Shown here piece after piece: positions 35,268-47,221 of a DNA stretch of 64,000 bases. Origin of the DNA: Citrobacter gillenii. GTDB lineage: Bacteria > Pseudomonadota > Gammaproteobacteria > Enterobacterales > Enterobacteriaceae. The position numbers and the translations under genes were made by a program. The stretch lies in assembly GCF_013337685.1 (NCBI RefSeq), contig NZ_SUQN01000004.1, positions 310,001-374,000 on the forward strand, given 5' to 3'. Under the pieces are notes generated by a model. It was not told the DNA's origin. It saw nothing but the letters and a program-made list of their open reading frames with translations, and searched no databases. Position 1 is the first letter of the stretch. Every line of letters starts with the position of its first letter.

Positions 35268-36812
35268 TTACTCTTCGCTTTTTTTCTGCTGACTCAGACC
35301 GTATTCACGTAACTTATTGGCGATTGCCGTATGCGAAACACCAAGTCGTTTGGCCAGTTTGCGCGTACTGGGATAATTCATATACAGCTGCGTCAGGACA
35401 GAGCGCTCGAAGCGGCTGGTAATTTCATCCAGCGACCCTTCCATCACCTCTTCCCCCACAGCTACCGTCGCCGCATCATAATCCGGTAATAAGATATCCT
35501 GTGGCCGCAGTTCGTACCCTTCAAGCTGGGTTAATGCCCGGTAGATAGCATTTTTCAACTGGCGCACGTTACCCGGCCAACCGTAGCGGGTTAACACCGT
35601 ACTGAGATCGGCGGACAGTTTCGGGCGCGGCACGCCCTGTTCGTCAGCAAAACGCGCCACAAACAGCTCGGTGAGCGGCATAATGTCTTGCGGGCAATCA
35701 CGCAGCGGCGGCAGGTTGAGCGTCAGTACATTCAGACGATAATAGAGATCTTCACGGAACAAGCCTTTCTGTACCAGCTCCACCAGATTTTTTTGCGTGG
35801 CGCAAATCACACGGACATCAACGTGAACCTCATGATCTTCGCCGACGCGGCGGAAGGTCCCGTCATTAAGAAAACGCAGCAATTTGGTCTGCATGCTCGG
35901 CGACATTTCGCCAATTTCATCCAACAGTACTGAACCACCGTTAGCCTGCTCAAAGAAACCTTTTTTACCTTCCCCCGCATGACCAAACAGCTCGCTTTCT
36001 ACCGCATCTTCAGGGATCGACGCACAATTCAGCGCCAGATAAGGTTTCGCCGCTCGCGGGCTTGCCAGATGGCAGGCATGGGCAAACAGATCTTTCCCCG
36101 TCCCGGTATTGCCGGTAATCAGCAGCGGCGCACTCAGCATGGCCAGTTTACGCGCCTGTTCTACCACGTGTTTCATTTTGGCGCTGACAGCAATAATCTG
36201 GCTAAAGGCGCTCAGGTCCTGGGTGGTCATGTTTTGCAACTGACGCCCCATGCGGATGGTGGAACGCAGCATCACCACCGCGCCGGTTAACATCTGTTCC
36301 TGATTTTCGCCCTGCAAATGGACAGGGGTTATTTCCATCAGGAAATTCTGTCCATTAATGACGACATGCTCGCTGTGGGAATCCTGCGGATTGCTCTCCA
36401 GCCAGCGCTGGAAGTTAAAGCCATTGATGAGTTGCGCCGCCGTGTGGTTGCGCATACGATCCTGAGTGTGGGCAAAAAGCTGGCAGCTCGCCGGGTTCGC
36501 CATCTCCACTTTGCTTTTCATGTCCAGTGAAAGGACCGGTTCAGGCAGCGCCTCAAGCAGCGCGCTCAGCGCCAGGTGTTCGCGTTCAGAAGGCATCCAG
36601 GGCACGGTGCGCACATCCGTAACACCGGCAATACGGCGGATTTCAGCCATCAGGCTGCTGAAGTTGGTGAACTCCAGTTCCGCAAAATTAAGGTAGATTC
36701 GCCCGATGGGGTCGATCTCGATACCGCGTAAGTCAATGCCTCGAAGCACCAGTAAATCGAGTAATTCGCGGGTCAGACCAAGTCGGTCTTCACAAAACAC
36801 TTCCAGACGCAT
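35268..36812 (-). CDS. tyrR: aromatic amino acid regulator TyrR
   Basis: TyrR controls aromatic amino acid synthesis and transport with Tyr, Phe or Trp as ligands. The start at 36812 (MRLEVFCEDRLGL) is the family start; the product has 514 residues. Order: ACT-like domain (1-75), PAS (about 78-190), AAA+ domain with ITGNTGTGKD, ALNCASIP and SVLLDEIGE, and the C-terminal HTH TRKLAKRLGVSHTAIANKL. The sigma-54 contact motif GAFTGA is replaced by HAGEGKKGFFE, as in other TyrR proteins, which act with sigma-70. Confidence 0.97.
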   Translation of the reverse strand: MRLEVFCEDRLGLTRELLDLLVLRGIDLRGIEIDPIGRIYLNFAELEFTNFSSLMAEIRRIAGVTDVRTVPWMPSEREHLALSALLEALPEPVLSLDMKSKVEMANPASCQLFAHTQDRMRNHTAAQLINGFNFQRWLESNPQDSHSEHVVINGQNFLMEITPVHLQGENQEQMLTGAVVMLRSTIRMGRQLQNMTTQDLSAFSQIIAVSAKMKHVVEQARKLAMLSAPLLITGNTGTGKDLFAHACHLASPRAAKPYLALNCASIPEDAVESELFGHAGEGKKGFFEQANGGSVLLDEIGEMSPSMQTKLLRFLNDGTFRRVGEDHEVHVDVRVICATQKNLVELVQKGLFREDLYYRLNVLTLNLPPLRDCPQDIMPLTELFVARFADEQGVPRPKLSADLSTVLTRYGWPGNVRQLKNAIYRALTQLEGYELRPQDILLPDYDAATVAVGEEVMEGSLDEITSRFERSVLTQLYMNYPSTRKLAKRLGVSHTAIANKLREYGLSQQKKSEE

Positions 36813-36881
36813 GGGAACCTTCACCTAAACAAGGGATCATGTGATAGATGATAAGCCAGTATTTCGTTAGCAGGAAGGACT

Positions 36882-36901
36882 CTGTCAACAAATATTGACA
36901 G
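36882..36901. promoter_or_regulatory. candidate TyrR box (autoregulation)
   Basis: CTGTCAACAAATATTGACAG has perfect 7-base arms around a 6-base spacer, the geometry of TGTAAA-N6-TTTACA. It lies 70-90 bases upstream of the tyrR start. E. coli tyrR is autorepressed. Confidence 0.65.
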
Positions 36902-36958
36902 CACGCTGGAAAATTAGGCGCCGGGGCGTAAAGTTATACGATCGGCGCCCATTTTTAC

Positions 36959-38020
36959 TCAGCTTTCACGCGCAGGTTTATTCTTTTGTACGGTCTCTTT
37001 GACCTGAGTGATCAGCTGGCGACGGAAATCACCGAGACGCGGTTTATCATCGTCAATCCACGGCAGCGGACGACACAGTTCCATCGCTTTAATCCCCAGA
37101 CGCGCCGTTAACAACCCGGCGCCAATGCCCTGGGCAGCACGCGTGGATAAACGTGCAGCCAGATCCTGCGACATCCAGTCCATACCGACTTCGCGAACCA
37201 GTTCACTGGCCCCGGCAAAGGCAATATTCAGCAGCACCAGGCGGAACAGGCGCAAGCGGCTGTAATAGCCCAGTTCGATGCCGTATAGCGTCGCAATACG
37301 GTTAATCAATCGCAGATTTCGCCAGGCGATAAATGCCATGTCCACCAGCGCCAGCGGGCTGACCGCGATCATCAACGTAGATTCTGCCGCTGAGCGGCTG
37401 ATTTCACGTCGCGCCTGCGCATCCAGCACAGGCTGCACCAGATGAGCATACAGACTCACCACTTCACGATCGTTTTGCGTTTCGTGTATAGAGGCATACC
37501 AGCGCTGTAGCGCCGGATGAGACTGGTCGATACCCGCCTGCTGTGCCAGCTTTTCACAAAACGCGCGCCCTTTGCCGGCGCCATGGCTATGCAACAAATC
37601 CCGCGCTTCATCACGCTCGTGCGCGCGCTGGCGTAAACGCCACAGCCGACGCCACTCCGTTGCCACCGAACCGACACCGGCGCCAACGATCAGCGCCCCG
37701 GCGACACACCCGCCCAGCGCAACCCAGTCCTGCGTTTGCCAGGCATTCATCGTCCACTGCACACCCTGTGCGACCACGCTGACGCCAAACAATGCCAGTC
37801 CGCTCATCACCATTTTGCGCCACAGGCTACGCTTAGGACGTAAAGCAGCATCAATGACCGCTTCAGCTTGTCCTTCATCTGCCAGCGTCTCGTCAAGTTG
37901 AGCCGGAGAAAAAGTCTGCGCTTGCGTATCGTCGAACATCTGCTGCGCTTTAAAGGCCGGACGTTGATCAACGTCCAGCGGTCCTGAGAAATCGATACGC
38001 GGTTTTAACGGCTCGCTCAT
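36959..38020 (-). CDS. ycjF: inner-membrane protein YcjF (DUF697)
   Basis: A 353-residue membrane protein, the same length as in E. coli. Two helices occur near residues 70-120 ([15 protein letters not shown] and [20 protein letters not shown]), with a C-terminal DUF697 domain containing a further hydrophobic stretch. It starts inside the stop of ycjX (ATGA overlap), so the two are translationally coupled. The role is unknown; it is associated with the psp locus and with YcjX. Confidence 0.95.
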   Translation of the reverse strand: MSEPLKPRIDFSGPLDVDQRPAFKAQQMFDDTQAQTFSPAQLDETLADEGQAEAVIDAALRPKRSLWRKMVMSGLALFGVSVVAQGVQWTMNAWQTQDWVALGGCVAGALIVGAGVGSVATEWRRLWRLRQRAHERDEARDLLHSHGAGKGRAFCEKLAQQAGIDQSHPALQRWYASIHETQNDREVVSLYAHLVQPVLDAQARREISRSAAESTLMIAVSPLALVDMAFIAWRNLRLINRIATLYGIELGYYSRLRLFRLVLLNIAFAGASELVREVGMDWMSQDLAARLSTRAAQGIGAGLLTARLGIKAMELCRPLPWIDDDKPRLGDFRRQLITQVKETVQKNKPARES

Positions 38021-39414
38021 CGCAATTTATCTCCTATTAAAAACTCCAGCGCGGCATCAAGACGAATGTGCGGTAAGGGCTTATCCACATCCATGACCTG
38101 CGGACGAAACGCTTCAAACTGAAAGCCCTGACTGTCCCAAAACGCCTGACCCGGTAAGCGTGCTGGCACCTCTCCCGGATAGACGGTTAGCGGCGCGCCG
38201 TCGCTCAGGCGGTTCCCCCGCAGTGCCGGGATCTTCTCGCCTTTCACATCGATCAATCCGCTGGTAGTGGCCTGTACCGACGCCAGCCCCAGACAATCCA
38301 TGCTGATGCCTTCAAAGGCGGCATTTTGCCAGGCGTCCTGGATCAGTTGCTGCAGTAGCGACACCATGTTGGCATGCTGATCGACCGTCACGTGGTCGGC
38401 TTTGGTAGCGGCAAACAGTAACTTGTCGATCACCGGTGAGAACAACCGCCGGAACAATGTACGCTGACCATAATGGAAGCTTTGCATCAACTGCGTGAGC
38501 GCCAGACGCATATCGTTAAACGCCTGTGGTCCGCTATTGAGCGGTTGCAGGCAGTCAACCAGCACAATCTGACGGTCAAAGCGCAGGAAGTGATTCTTGT
38601 AAAACCCTTTCACCACTTTCTCGCAGTAGTAATTGAACCGATCGCGCAGCATGCCAGCGTTGGTGTGTTTATCAGCCTGCGCCAGTTTCGATTCGCCATA
38701 CGCGTCAACGTCCGGCCACGGGAAAAACTGCAGCGCGGGTGCGCCCGCCATATCGCCCGGCAGAACAAAGCGCCCCGGCTGAATAAAATGCAGGCCCTGC
38801 TGCTTACACTGATGCAAATAATCCGTCCAGGCGGCGGCAATCTCCGCCAGACGATTTTCATCGGCGGGCGCTAAGGGATCTAACCCCTGACTTAACTGCC
38901 GCCATTTTGCCGACCATTCTGCCCGCTGGCCCTGCAATAATCCGGTCATTTGCCGCGACCAGCTCAGGTAATCCTGTGCCAGCATCGGCAAATCAAGCAG
39001 CCATTCGCCCGGATAATCGACGATCTCCAGATATAACGTGGAGGTGTCTTTAAAGTGGCGCAGCAATGAGTCATTGGACTTATAACGCAGCGCCAGACGA
39101 ATCTCACTCACGCCGCGCGTCGGTGTCGGCCAGGTCGGCGGAGCACCGTACAGCTGGGCCAGCCCTTCATCATAGGTAAAGCGCGGAATGCCAAAGTCGC
39201 GTTGTGGAACCCGTTTAACGCCGAGCAGACGCTCTTCGCGCACCGCGCTGAGCAGCGGCAGACGAGCGCCGGCATGAATATTGAGTAATTGGTTCACCAT
39301 CGCGGTGATAAACGCGGTCTTACCACTGCGGCTAAGCCCGGTGACAGCCAGACGCAGATGCCTGTCCACGCCGCGATTCACCAGCGAATTGAGTTCATTT
39401 TTGAGTCGCTTCAT
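38017..39414 (-). CDS. ycjX: YcjX, DUF463 P-loop protein
   Basis: A 465-residue GTPase-like protein. The start at 39414 ([15 protein letters not shown]) matches E. coli; the frame extends upstream without support. The Walker A motif is [10 protein letters not shown] and a candidate DxxG is DYPGEW. It belongs to the phage-shock-associated YcjXF pair, and the family often sits beside psp genes. It is preceded by a hairpin at 39513-39535 separating it from pspE. Confidence 0.95.
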   Translation of the reverse strand: MKRLKNELNSLVNRGVDRHLRLAVTGLSRSGKTAFITAMVNQLLNIHAGARLPLLSAVREERLLGVKRVPQRDFGIPRFTYDEGLAQLYGAPPTWPTPTRGVSEIRLALRYKSNDSLLRHFKDTSTLYLEIVDYPGEWLLDLPMLAQDYLSWSRQMTGLLQGQRAEWSAKWRQLSQGLDPLAPADENRLAEIAAAWTDYLHQCKQQGLHFIQPGRFVLPGDMAGAPALQFFPWPDVDAYGESKLAQADKHTNAGMLRDRFNYYCEKVVKGFYKNHFLRFDRQIVLVDCLQPLNSGPQAFNDMRLALTQLMQSFHYGQRTLFRRLFSPVIDKLLFAATKADHVTVDQHANMVSLLQQLIQDAWQNAAFEGISMDCLGLASVQATTSGLIDVKGEKIPALRGNRLSDGAPLTVYPGEVPARLPGQAFWDSQGFQFEAFRPQVMDVDKPLPHIRLDAALEFLIGDKLR

Positions 39415-39557
39415 CGCCATCCCGTTATGCTGAAGGAGCCGTAGAAAATATAACAAACTGGAAGTAAAGATAGGGGGGTAATTCTTATTTATCAACTACC
39501 TGAGGTCTAGCAGGCGACAAAAAATAATGTCGCCCGAAATAGATGTACATTGCGCGA

Positions 39558-39875
39558 TTATTTGTTTTCTACTTTCGGAAGATCAATGCTTTTGATCCCC
39601 CCTTCATTTGTTACCTGCGTGTATCCCATCTCGGTAAGCATATCTTTCGCCTGTCCCGATTGCCGCCCGGAGTTGCAGTACAGTTTCACGGTGTCGGTCT
39701 TATCCGGAACCTCGGACGCGATGTGCGCTTTGAGATCTTTTAAGGGAATGTTGACGGCTCCCTGAACATGCTCCTGCTGGTATTGCTCAGGTACGCGGAC
39801 ATCAATCCAATGTTCCGCGGCAAAAACCGGCATACCGATGAGCAACGCTAGCGCGAATACCCCTTTTCTCAACAT
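39558..39875 (-). CDS. pspE: periplasmic rhodanese PspE
   Basis: A single-domain thiosulfate sulfurtransferase of 105 residues, exported by the signal peptide MLRKGVFALALLIGMPVFA. The active-site loop is LYCNSGRQSG with the catalytic cysteine. It is the last gene of the psp operon and in E. coli also has its own promoter. Confidence 0.96.
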   Translation of the reverse strand: MLRKGVFALALLIGMPVFAAEHWIDVRVPEQYQQEHVQGAVNIPLKDLKAHIASEVPDKTDTVKLYCNSGRQSGQAKDMLTEMGYTQVTNEGGIKSIDLPKVENK

Positions 39876-39951
39876 AGTATCGTCCTGTTAAATGACCTAA
39901 TTTCATCTAACACTATATAACTGATCTTAAGAAAATATTGCGAGCGCACTA

Positions 39952-40173
39952 TCACTGACCATAACGGCGGGATATTTTTTTGGCGACCTTGTTCAATAAA
40001 GGTTCAAGCATCAAAACCAGCAACATTTTTAGCGGGCGACGGGCGACGGATTTTACCGCCCACCCGGCGACGCCCGCCGGGCCGTAGCGAAGTGCCGTAA
40101 ACAGAACCAGCTTACCTGCTAATTTAACGCCAGGCTTTACCCTCTGCCCGGCACGTTGCCAGCGATTGTTCAT
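39952..40173 (-). CDS. pspD: phage shock protein D
   Basis: The start at 40173 ([15 protein letters not shown]) follows TGAGGA and matches the E. coli start, giving 73 residues. It is a small basic peripheral or membrane protein with the conserved [23 protein letters not shown]. Its exact function in the operon is unclear. Confidence 0.94.
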   Translation of the reverse strand: MNNRWQRAGQRVKPGVKLAGKLVLFTALRYGPAGVAGWAVKSVARRPLKMLLVLMLEPLLNKVAKKISRRYGQ

Positions 40174-40181
40174 CTCATTCC

Positions 40182-40541
40182 TCACAGTTGACGGAAGCGG
40201 CTACGCAATGTGAAGGTATCTGACGTCACATAACGCTCCATATCCCGCAAACGATTTTCACTGGCCGCCAGTTCGCGGTCGACGGCATCCAACAGTTCCC
40301 CGCTGGACGGTTGCTGTTCACCGGTTGCGACATTGTCCGGCATTGGGTCCAGCACAAAAGTCAGTACGATATAGGCCACCAGGGTGAAAAAAGCCAGGCC
40401 GAAGAAAATCGACAGTACTACCAGAATCCGTACCAGCTTCACCGGCACGTCGAGATACTGCGCGATACCTGCGCAGACCCCCTTCACCATGCCCTGCTGC
40501 GGAATACGCCACAACTTTTTGTTCAGGTTAACGCCTCCCAT
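40182..40541 (-). CDS. pspC: phage shock protein C
   Basis: This inner-membrane partner of PspB senses envelope stress and draws PspA to the membrane. It has 119 residues: the PspC domain [26 protein letters not shown], then the membrane helix [25 protein letters not shown], then a C-terminal amphipathic region ending SRFRQL. Its ATG overlaps the pspB stop. Confidence 0.97.
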   Translation of the reverse strand: MGGVNLNKKLWRIPQQGMVKGVCAGIAQYLDVPVKLVRILVVLSIFFGLAFFTLVAYIVLTFVLDPMPDNVATGEQQPSSGELLDAVDRELAASENRLRDMERYVTSDTFTLRSRFRQL

Positions 40542-40765
40542 TAGCGGTCCCTCCAGTTAGGATGTTCAGCATCCAGAATGTCTTCCAGCGTCTGAATACG
40601 CTCACGCATGCGCTGCGCTTCAGCGTTCAGCTCCACTAAACGCTGCTGTTCGTTCTGCGACAATTCGCCACGACTGGAACGGTTGCTGTAATGCAGCCAT
40701 AACCAAATCGGTAAAACAAACAGCACAAAGATGGTTAACGGGATGGCCAGAAATAGCGCGCTCAT
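40541..40765 (-). CDS. pspB: phage shock protein B
   Basis: A 74-residue inner-membrane protein with one N-terminal helix (LAIPLTIFVLFVLPIWLWL) and a cytoplasmic coiled coil (NEQQRLVELNAEAQRMRERIQTLEDIL). It works with PspC to release PspF from PspA. Confidence 0.97.
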   Translation of the reverse strand: MSALFLAIPLTIFVLFVLPIWLWLHYSNRSSRGELSQNEQQRLVELNAEAQRMRERIQTLEDILDAEHPNWRDR

Positions 40766-40819
40766 GAGTACTCCTTACAGGTGATGAGCGGCGGCGCGTT
40801 CGGGCGCCGCCAGATATTA

Positions 40820-41539
<720 letters not shown>

Positions 41540-41542
41540 TTA

Positions 41543-41561
41543 ATGCAGATTGCGTGCCAAC
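41543..41561 (-). promoter_or_regulatory. sigma-54 promoter of the psp operon
   Basis: On the minus strand TTGGCACGCAATCTGCATT fits the -24/-12 pattern TGGCAC-N5-TTGCA and lies about 55 bases before pspA. AT-rich DNA further upstream (41570-41620) can hold the IHF and PspF sites. Confidence 0.85.
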
Positions 41562-41658
41562 TTTATAACCACTTGATTATAAAAATAATAGTTAATTTTA
41601 CCTGATAGCGAAATTAGGGTACATTGGTGAATAACACTAACAAATAGTGAATTTCATC

Positions 41659-42633
41659 ATGACCGGATACAAAGACAACCTTCTCGGCGAAGCCAACAGT
41701 TTCATCGAGGTGCTTGAGCAAGTTTCTCAGTTGGCACCGCTGGATAAACCGGTACTGGTGATCGGTGAGCGCGGCACGGGCAAAGAGCTGATCGCTAACC
41801 GCCTGCATTACCTCTCTTCGCGCTGGCAAGGGCCGTTTATTTCGCTGAACTGTGCGGCGCTCAATGAAAACTTACTCGATTCAGAACTGTTCGGTCACGA
41901 AGCCGGCGCCTTTACCGGCGCACAAAAACGTCATCCTGGACGCTTTGAACGCGCTGATGGCGGGACGCTGTTTCTTGATGAACTGGCCACCGCCCCGATG
42001 CTGGTACAGGAAAAACTGCTACGGGTGATTGAATACGGGGAACTCGAACGTGTTGGCGGCAGCCAACCGCTGCAGGTTAACGTGCGCCTGGTCTGCGCCA
42101 CCAACGCCGATTTACCGCGGATGGTTAATGAAGGGACGTTTCGCGCGGACCTGCTCGACAGGCTGGCCTTCGATGTGGTGCAACTTCCCCCGTTGCGGGA
42201 GCGTCAAAGCGACATCATGCTAATGGCCGAGCACTTTGCCATCCAAATGTGCCGGGAAATTGGCTTACCACTGTTTCCAGGCTTTAGCGCACAGGCCAGG
42301 GATACTCTGCTGCACTACCGTTGGCCGGGCAATATTCGTGAGCTGAAAAACGTCGTCGAGCGCTCTGTTTACCGCCACGGCACCAGCGAATTTCCACTGG
42401 ATGAAGTCGTGATTGACCCTTTCAAACGCCACACCGTACAACCTTCGGAGCAGGAAACTCACTCCGCGCCGGTGACACTGCCGCTGGATCTACGTGAATT
42501 CCAGCAGCAACAAGAAAAAGCATTTCTGCAAACCAGCTTGCAGCAGGCAAAGTTTAATCAGAAAAAGGCGGCAGAATTACTCGGGCTGACCTACCACCAG
42601 CTGCGGGCATTGCTCAAAAAACATCAGATTTAG
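41659..42633 (+). CDS. pspF: psp operon activator PspF
   Basis: This sigma-54 enhancer-binding protein of 324 residues lacks a receiver domain and is controlled by PspA binding. The AAA+ motifs are GERGTGKE (Walker A), EAGAFTGAQKRHPGRFE (the sigma-54 contact loop) and GGTLFLDELA (Walker B). The C-terminal HTH is NQKKAAELLGLTYHQLRALLKKH. The ATG at 41659 is preferred over an in-frame GTG 12 bases upstream. It is divergent from pspA. Confidence 0.97.
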   Translation: MTGYKDNLLGEANSFIEVLEQVSQLAPLDKPVLVIGERGTGKELIANRLHYLSSRWQGPFISLNCAALNENLLDSELFGHEAGAFTGAQKRHPGRFERADGGTLFLDELATAPMLVQEKLLRVIEYGELERVGGSQPLQVNVRLVCATNADLPRMVNEGTFRADLLDRLAFDVVQLPPLRERQSDIMLMAEHFAIQMCREIGLPLFPGFSAQARDTLLHYRWPGNIRELKNVVERSVYRHGTSEFPLDEVVIDPFKRHTVQPSEQETHSAPVTLPLDLREFQQQQEKAFLQTSLQQAKFNQKKAAELLGLTYHQLRALLKKHQI

Positions 42634-42745
42634 CGGTTCCTTGACCTGAATCGCACACATTTACGCCAGTTACCTGCAGACATTTTTACCTGACGGGCCG
42701 TTGTGCGATACACTTTGCAGATCGACTCTAAAAACCTTAAAAATT

Positions 42746-44389
42746 ATGCGCCTGGTTTTATCATCTCTGATTGTGATGGCTGGACTTCTGAGTGGTCAGG
42801 CTGCTGCCGCGCCTGAGCAGACCACGCACGCTGATATTCGTGACAGCGGCTTTGTCTATTGCGTCAGCGGACAGGTCAATACGTTCAACCCACAGAAAGC
42901 GAGCAGTGGACTGATCGTCGACACGCTTGCCGCCCAACTTTATGACCGTCTGCTTGATGTGGATCCTTACACCTATCGCCTGGTGCCAGAACTGGCCGAA
43001 AGCTGGGAGGTGCTGGATAACGGCGCAACGTACCGCTTCCACCTGCGTCGTGACGTGCCATTTCAAAAAACCACCTGGTTCACCCCTACTCGTAAACTGA
43101 ATGCAGACGATGTGGTGTTTACCTTCGAGCGAATCTTTGACCGCCAGCATCCGTGGCACAATGTTAACGGCAGCAACTTCCCCTACTTTGATAGCCTCCA
43201 GTTCGCCGATAATGTGCAAAGCGTGCGCAAGTTGGACAGCCATACCGTTGAATTTCGCCTGACTCAACCGGATGCGTCTTTCCTGTGGCATCTTGCCACG
43301 CATTACGCGTCGGTTATGTCAGCGGAATACGCGGGGCAGTTGGCAAAACAGGATCGCAAGGAATTACTGGACCGACAGCCTGTCGGTACCGGTCCGTATC
43401 AGCTTTCGGAAAATCGTGGCGGGCAATATATTCGCCTGCAGCGTCACGACGCGTTCTGGCGCGGGAAACCCTTAATGCCGCAGGTCGTCGTTGATCTCGG
43501 TTCTGGTGGAACCGGGCGCTTATCAAAACTGCTCACCGGTGAATGCGACGTGCTGGCCTGGCCTGCTGCCAGTCAGCTCAGCATCTTACGTGATGACCCA
43601 CGTTTGCGCCTGACGCTGCGCCCTGGGATGAACATTGCTTACCTGGCTTTCAATACCAATAAACCCCCGTTGAACAATCCGGCCGTGCGTCATGCACTGG
43701 CGCTGGCAATCAACAACCAGCGGCTGATGCAGTCGATCTATTACGGTACAGCAGAAACCGCCGCATCTATTTTGCCGCGCGCCTCGTGGGCGTATGACAA
43801 CGAAGCTAAAATTACAGAATACAATCCGGCAAAATCTCGCGAGCAGTTAAAAGCGCTGGGGCTGGAGAACCTGACGTTACAGCTTTGGGTACCAACCAGC
43901 TCCCAGGCCTGGAACCCCAGCCCGCTGAAAACCGCCGAGCTTATTCAAGCGGACATGGCGCAGGTTGGCGTGAAAGTGAAGATTATTCCGGTGGAAGGTC
44001 GTTTTCAGGAGGCGAGATTAATGGATATGAACCATGATCTGACGTTGTCCGGTTGGGCGACAGACAGTAACGATCCTGACAGTTTTTTCCGTCCGCTGCT
44101 TAGCTGTGCCGCCATCAACTCGCAGACCAACTTTGCCCATTGGTGTGATCCGGAGTTTGACAGCGTTCTGCGCAAAGCGCTGTCATCGCAGCAGCTCTCG
44201 TCACGCATTGATGCCTATGACGAAGCGCAAACGATCCTGGCACGAGAGCTACCCATCCTGCCGCTGGCCTCTTCACTGCGTTTGCAGGCCTATCGCTATG
44301 ACATCAAAGGCCTGGTACTCAGCCCATTCGGTAATGCCTCCTTTGCCGGCGTATCCAGGGAAAAGAAAGATGAGGTGAAAAAACCATGA
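42746..44389 (+). CDS. sapA: peptide ABC transporter substrate-binding protein SapA
   Basis: This is a periplasmic family 5 solute-binding protein linked to antimicrobial peptide resistance in Salmonella and Haemophilus; SapBCDF in E. coli exports putrescine. The start at 42746 gives the E. coli length of 547 residues. The signal peptide [21 protein letters not shown] is followed by the SBP_bac_5 signature region [16 protein letters not shown]. It overlaps sapB by 4 bases. Confidence 0.96.
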   Translation: MRLVLSSLIVMAGLLSGQAAAAPEQTTHADIRDSGFVYCVSGQVNTFNPQKASSGLIVDTLAAQLYDRLLDVDPYTYRLVPELAESWEVLDNGATYRFHLRRDVPFQKTTWFTPTRKLNADDVVFTFERIFDRQHPWHNVNGSNFPYFDSLQFADNVQSVRKLDSHTVEFRLTQPDASFLWHLATHYASVMSAEYAGQLAKQDRKELLDRQPVGTGPYQLSENRGGQYIRLQRHDAFWRGKPLMPQVVVDLGSGGTGRLSKLLTGECDVLAWPAASQLSILRDDPRLRLTLRPGMNIAYLAFNTNKPPLNNPAVRHALALAINNQRLMQSIYYGTAETAASILPRASWAYDNEAKITEYNPAKSREQLKALGLENLTLQLWVPTSSQAWNPSPLKTAELIQADMAQVGVKVKIIPVEGRFQEARLMDMNHDLTLSGWATDSNDPDSFFRPLLSCAAINSQTNFAHWCDPEFDSVLRKALSSQQLSSRIDAYDEAQTILARELPILPLASSLRLQAYRYDIKGLVLSPFGNASFAGVSREKKDEVKKP

Positions 44390-45351
44390 TTATCTTTACC
44401 CTGCGTCGCTTTCTATTGCTCCTGGTCACCCTGTTCTTCCTGACGTTTATCGGGTTCAGCCTGAGTTATTTTACCCCCCATGCTCCTCTGCAGGGTGCGT
44501 CGCTGTGGAATGCGTGGGTATTCTGGTTCAATGGCCTCATCCACTGGGATTTCGGTGTATCCAGCATTAACGGACAACTGATCTCGGAACAGTTGAAAGA
44601 AGTGTTCCCTGCCACAATGGAATTGTGCGTTCTCGCCTTCGGTTTTGCGCTAATGGTCGGTATTCCGATTGGCATGCTGGCGGGGATCACACGCAATAAA
44701 TGGCCGGATCGATGCATTAGTGCCTTTGCCCTGATGGGTTTTTCCATCCCGGTTTTTTGGTTAGCACTGTTGCTGACGCTGTTCTTCTCGTTAACGCTCG
44801 GGTGGCTGCCCGTGTCTGGCCGTTTTGATCTGCTTTATGAAGTCAAACCTGTTACCGGTCTTGCCATCGTCGACGCGTGGCTTTCCGACTCGCCGTGGCG
44901 CGATGAAATGCTGGTCAGCGCAATACGCCACATGGTGCTGCCGGTGTTAACGCTCTCCGTTGCGCCAACGACCGAAGTCATTCGCCTGATGCGTATCAGT
45001 ACCATCGAGGTGTTCGATCAAAATTACGTAAAAGCGGCGGCTACTCGCGGCCTGTCACGGCTGACCATTTTGCGTCGCCACGTACTGCATAATGCCCTGC
45101 CGCCGGTGATCCCGCGGCTTGGTCTCCAGTTTTCCACCATGCTGACGCTGGCGATGATCACCGAAATGGTCTTTAGCTGGCCAGGCCTTGGCCGCTGGCT
45201 GATCAACGCCATTCGCCAGCAGGATTACGCCGCAATTTCAGCCGGCGTGATGGTGATTGGCTCACTGGTCATTATCGTAAACGTGATCTCTGATATTTTG
45301 GGTGCCATGGCTAACCCTCTGAAACATAAGGAATGGTATGCCTTACGATAG
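44386..45351 (+). CDS. sapB: peptide ABC transporter permease SapB
   Basis: An inner-membrane permease of the DppB/OppB class, 321 residues, about six membrane helices. The binding-protein-dependent transport motif with the EAA loop appears as [30 protein letters not shown]. It is coupled to sapA and overlaps sapC by 14 bases. Confidence 0.96.
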   Translation: MIIFTLRRFLLLLVTLFFLTFIGFSLSYFTPHAPLQGASLWNAWVFWFNGLIHWDFGVSSINGQLISEQLKEVFPATMELCVLAFGFALMVGIPIGMLAGITRNKWPDRCISAFALMGFSIPVFWLALLLTLFFSLTLGWLPVSGRFDLLYEVKPVTGLAIVDAWLSDSPWRDEMLVSAIRHMVLPVLTLSVAPTTEVIRLMRISTIEVFDQNYVKAAATRGLSRLTILRRHVLHNALPPVIPRLGLQFSTMLTLAMITEMVFSWPGLGRWLINAIRQQDYAAISAGVMVIGSLVIIVNVISDILGAMANPLKHKEWYALR

Positions 45352-46228
45352 CGTATACAGCGAAAAGCGCCCGCCTGGCACGCTGCGTACCGCGTGGCGC
45401 AATTTTTATGGCGATGCGTCTGCAATGGTCGGTCTGTATGGCTGTGCGGGACTGGCCATACTGTGTGTTTTCGGTGGCTGGTTTGCGCCTTATGGTATCG
45501 ATCAGCAATTCCTGGGTTATCAACTGCTCCCGCCTTCCTGGTCGCGTTATGGCGAGGTGTCATTCTTCCTTGGGACCGACGATCTGGGACGTGACGTATT
45601 AAGCCGCCTGCTGAGCGGTGCAGCTCCCACTGTCGGCGGCGCATTTGTTGTCACGCTCGCCGCCACGATATGTGGTCTGGTATTGGGGGTTTTAGCCGGG
45701 GCAACCCACGGTTTACGCTCGGCAGTGTTGAACCATATTCTCGATACCCTGCTCTCGATCCCGTCGCTGCTGCTGGCGATCATTGTGGTGGCGTTTGCTG
45801 GCCCCCATCTGACGCACGCGATGTTTGCCGTCTGGCTGGCGCTGTTGCCACGCATGGTGCGCTCTGTCTATAGCATGGTGCATGACGAGCTGGAAAAAGA
45901 GTATGTCATTGCTGCCCGACTGGATGGTGCCTCCACGCTCAACATTCTGTGGTTTGCGATTTTGCCCAATATTACCGCTGGGCTTATCACTGAAATCACC
46001 CGCGCTTTGTCGATGGCGATTCTGGATATTGCCGCACTGGGCTTTCTCGACCTCGGCGCACAGCTTCCGTCGCCGGAATGGGGAGCCATGCTGGGCGACG
46101 CGTTGGAGTTAATTTACGTTGCCCCATGGACCGTGATGTTGCCCGGGGCGGCGATCATGATTAGCGTGCTGCTGGTAAACCTGTTAGGTGACGGTGTACG
46201 CCGCGCAATTATCGCGGGGGTGGAATAA
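45338..46228 (+). CDS. sapC: peptide ABC transporter permease SapC
   Basis: A DppC/OppC-class permease of 296 residues. An N-terminal cytoplasmic tail precedes the first helix ([17 protein letters not shown]). The family segment [18 protein letters not shown] and the EAA loop [23 protein letters not shown] are clear. Its stop overlaps the sapD start by one base. Confidence 0.96.
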   Translation: MPYDSVYSEKRPPGTLRTAWRNFYGDASAMVGLYGCAGLAILCVFGGWFAPYGIDQQFLGYQLLPPSWSRYGEVSFFLGTDDLGRDVLSRLLSGAAPTVGGAFVVTLAATICGLVLGVLAGATHGLRSAVLNHILDTLLSIPSLLLAIIVVAFAGPHLTHAMFAVWLALLPRMVRSVYSMVHDELEKEYVIAARLDGASTLNILWFAILPNITAGLITEITRALSMAILDIAALGFLDLGAQLPSPEWGAMLGDALELIYVAPWTVMLPGAAIMISVLLVNLLGDGVRRAIIAGVE

Positions 46229-47220
46229 TGCCATTACTGGATATTCGTAACCTGACCATCGAGTTCAGGACCGGTGACGACTGGGTAAAGGCCGTTGACC
46301 GCGTCAGTATGACACTCAATGAAGGTGAGATCCGTGGGCTGGTCGGTGAATCTGGCTCCGGTAAAAGTCTGATCGCCAAGGCCATTTGCGGCGTGGCAAA
46401 AGACAACTGGCGCGTGACCGCTGACCGCATGCGCTTTGATGATATCGATCTGCTACGACTGTCTGCCCGCGAGCGGCGTAAACTGGTCGGGCATAATGTG
46501 TCCATGATCTTTCAGGAACCGCAGTCCTGTCTCGATCCGTCTGAACGCGTCGGACGGCAGCTGATGCAAAATATTCCCGCCTGGACCTATAAAGGGCGCT
46601 GGTGGCAACGCATTGGCTGGCGCAAACGCCGCGCGATTGAACTGCTGCACCGCGTCGGGATAAAAGACCATAAAGATGCGATGCGCAGCTTCCCGTATGA
46701 GTTGACGGACGGCGAGTGCCAGAAAGTCATGATTGCCATCGCCCTGGCGAATCAGCCACGTTTGCTGATTGCCGATGAGCCGACCAATGCGATGGAGCCC
46801 ACCACTCAGGCGCAAATTTTCCGTCTGCTGACCCGGCTCAATCAAAACAGCAACACCACCATTTTGCTGATCAGCCATGACCTGCAAATGCTCAGCCAGT
46901 GGGCGGATAAAATCAACGTCATGTACTGCGGACAAACGGTGGAAACCGCGCCAAGTAAAGATTTGGTGACGATTCCGCACCATCCTTATACACAGGCGTT
47001 GATCCGTGCCATTCCAGATTTTGGTAGCCCAATGCCGCATAAAAGCCGCCTGAATACGATGCCTGGTGCGATCCCGTTATTGGAACAGTTACCAATGGGG
47101 TGCCGTTTGGGGCCGCGCTGCCCTTACGCTCAACGTGAGTGCATTGAAACCCCACGACTGACCGGAGCAAAGAATCATCTCTATGCCTGTCATTTCCCGC
47201 TGAACATGGAGAGAGAGTGA
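46228..47220 (+). CDS. sapD: ABC transporter ATPase SapD
   Basis: A 330-residue DppD-class ATPase, also known in E. coli as a Trk-associated ATP-binding protein. Walker A is GESGSGKS and Walker B LLIADEPT. The usual LSGGQ signature reads LTDGECQK, which is also the case in other SapD proteins. The C-terminal oligopeptide-transporter cysteine motif ([14 protein letters not shown]) may bind a metal cluster. Confidence 0.96.
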   Translation: MPLLDIRNLTIEFRTGDDWVKAVDRVSMTLNEGEIRGLVGESGSGKSLIAKAICGVAKDNWRVTADRMRFDDIDLLRLSARERRKLVGHNVSMIFQEPQSCLDPSERVGRQLMQNIPAWTYKGRWWQRIGWRKRRAIELLHRVGIKDHKDAMRSFPYELTDGECQKVMIAIALANQPRLLIADEPTNAMEPTTQAQIFRLLTRLNQNSNTTILLISHDLQMLSQWADKINVMYCGQTVETAPSKDLVTIPHHPYTQALIRAIPDFGSPMPHKSRLNTMPGAIPLLEQLPMGCRLGPRCPYAQRECIETPRLTGAKNHLYACHFPLNMERE

Positions 47221-47221
47221 G

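Noticed and set aside
46453..47040. 195-codon frame antisense to sapD
   Set aside because: Antisense shadow; no promoter, ribosome site or homologous motif, and sapD is intact.
46228..47220. SapD signature LTDGECQK as a defect
   Set aside because: The same variant is present in E. coli SapD, so it is a family trait and not a mutation.
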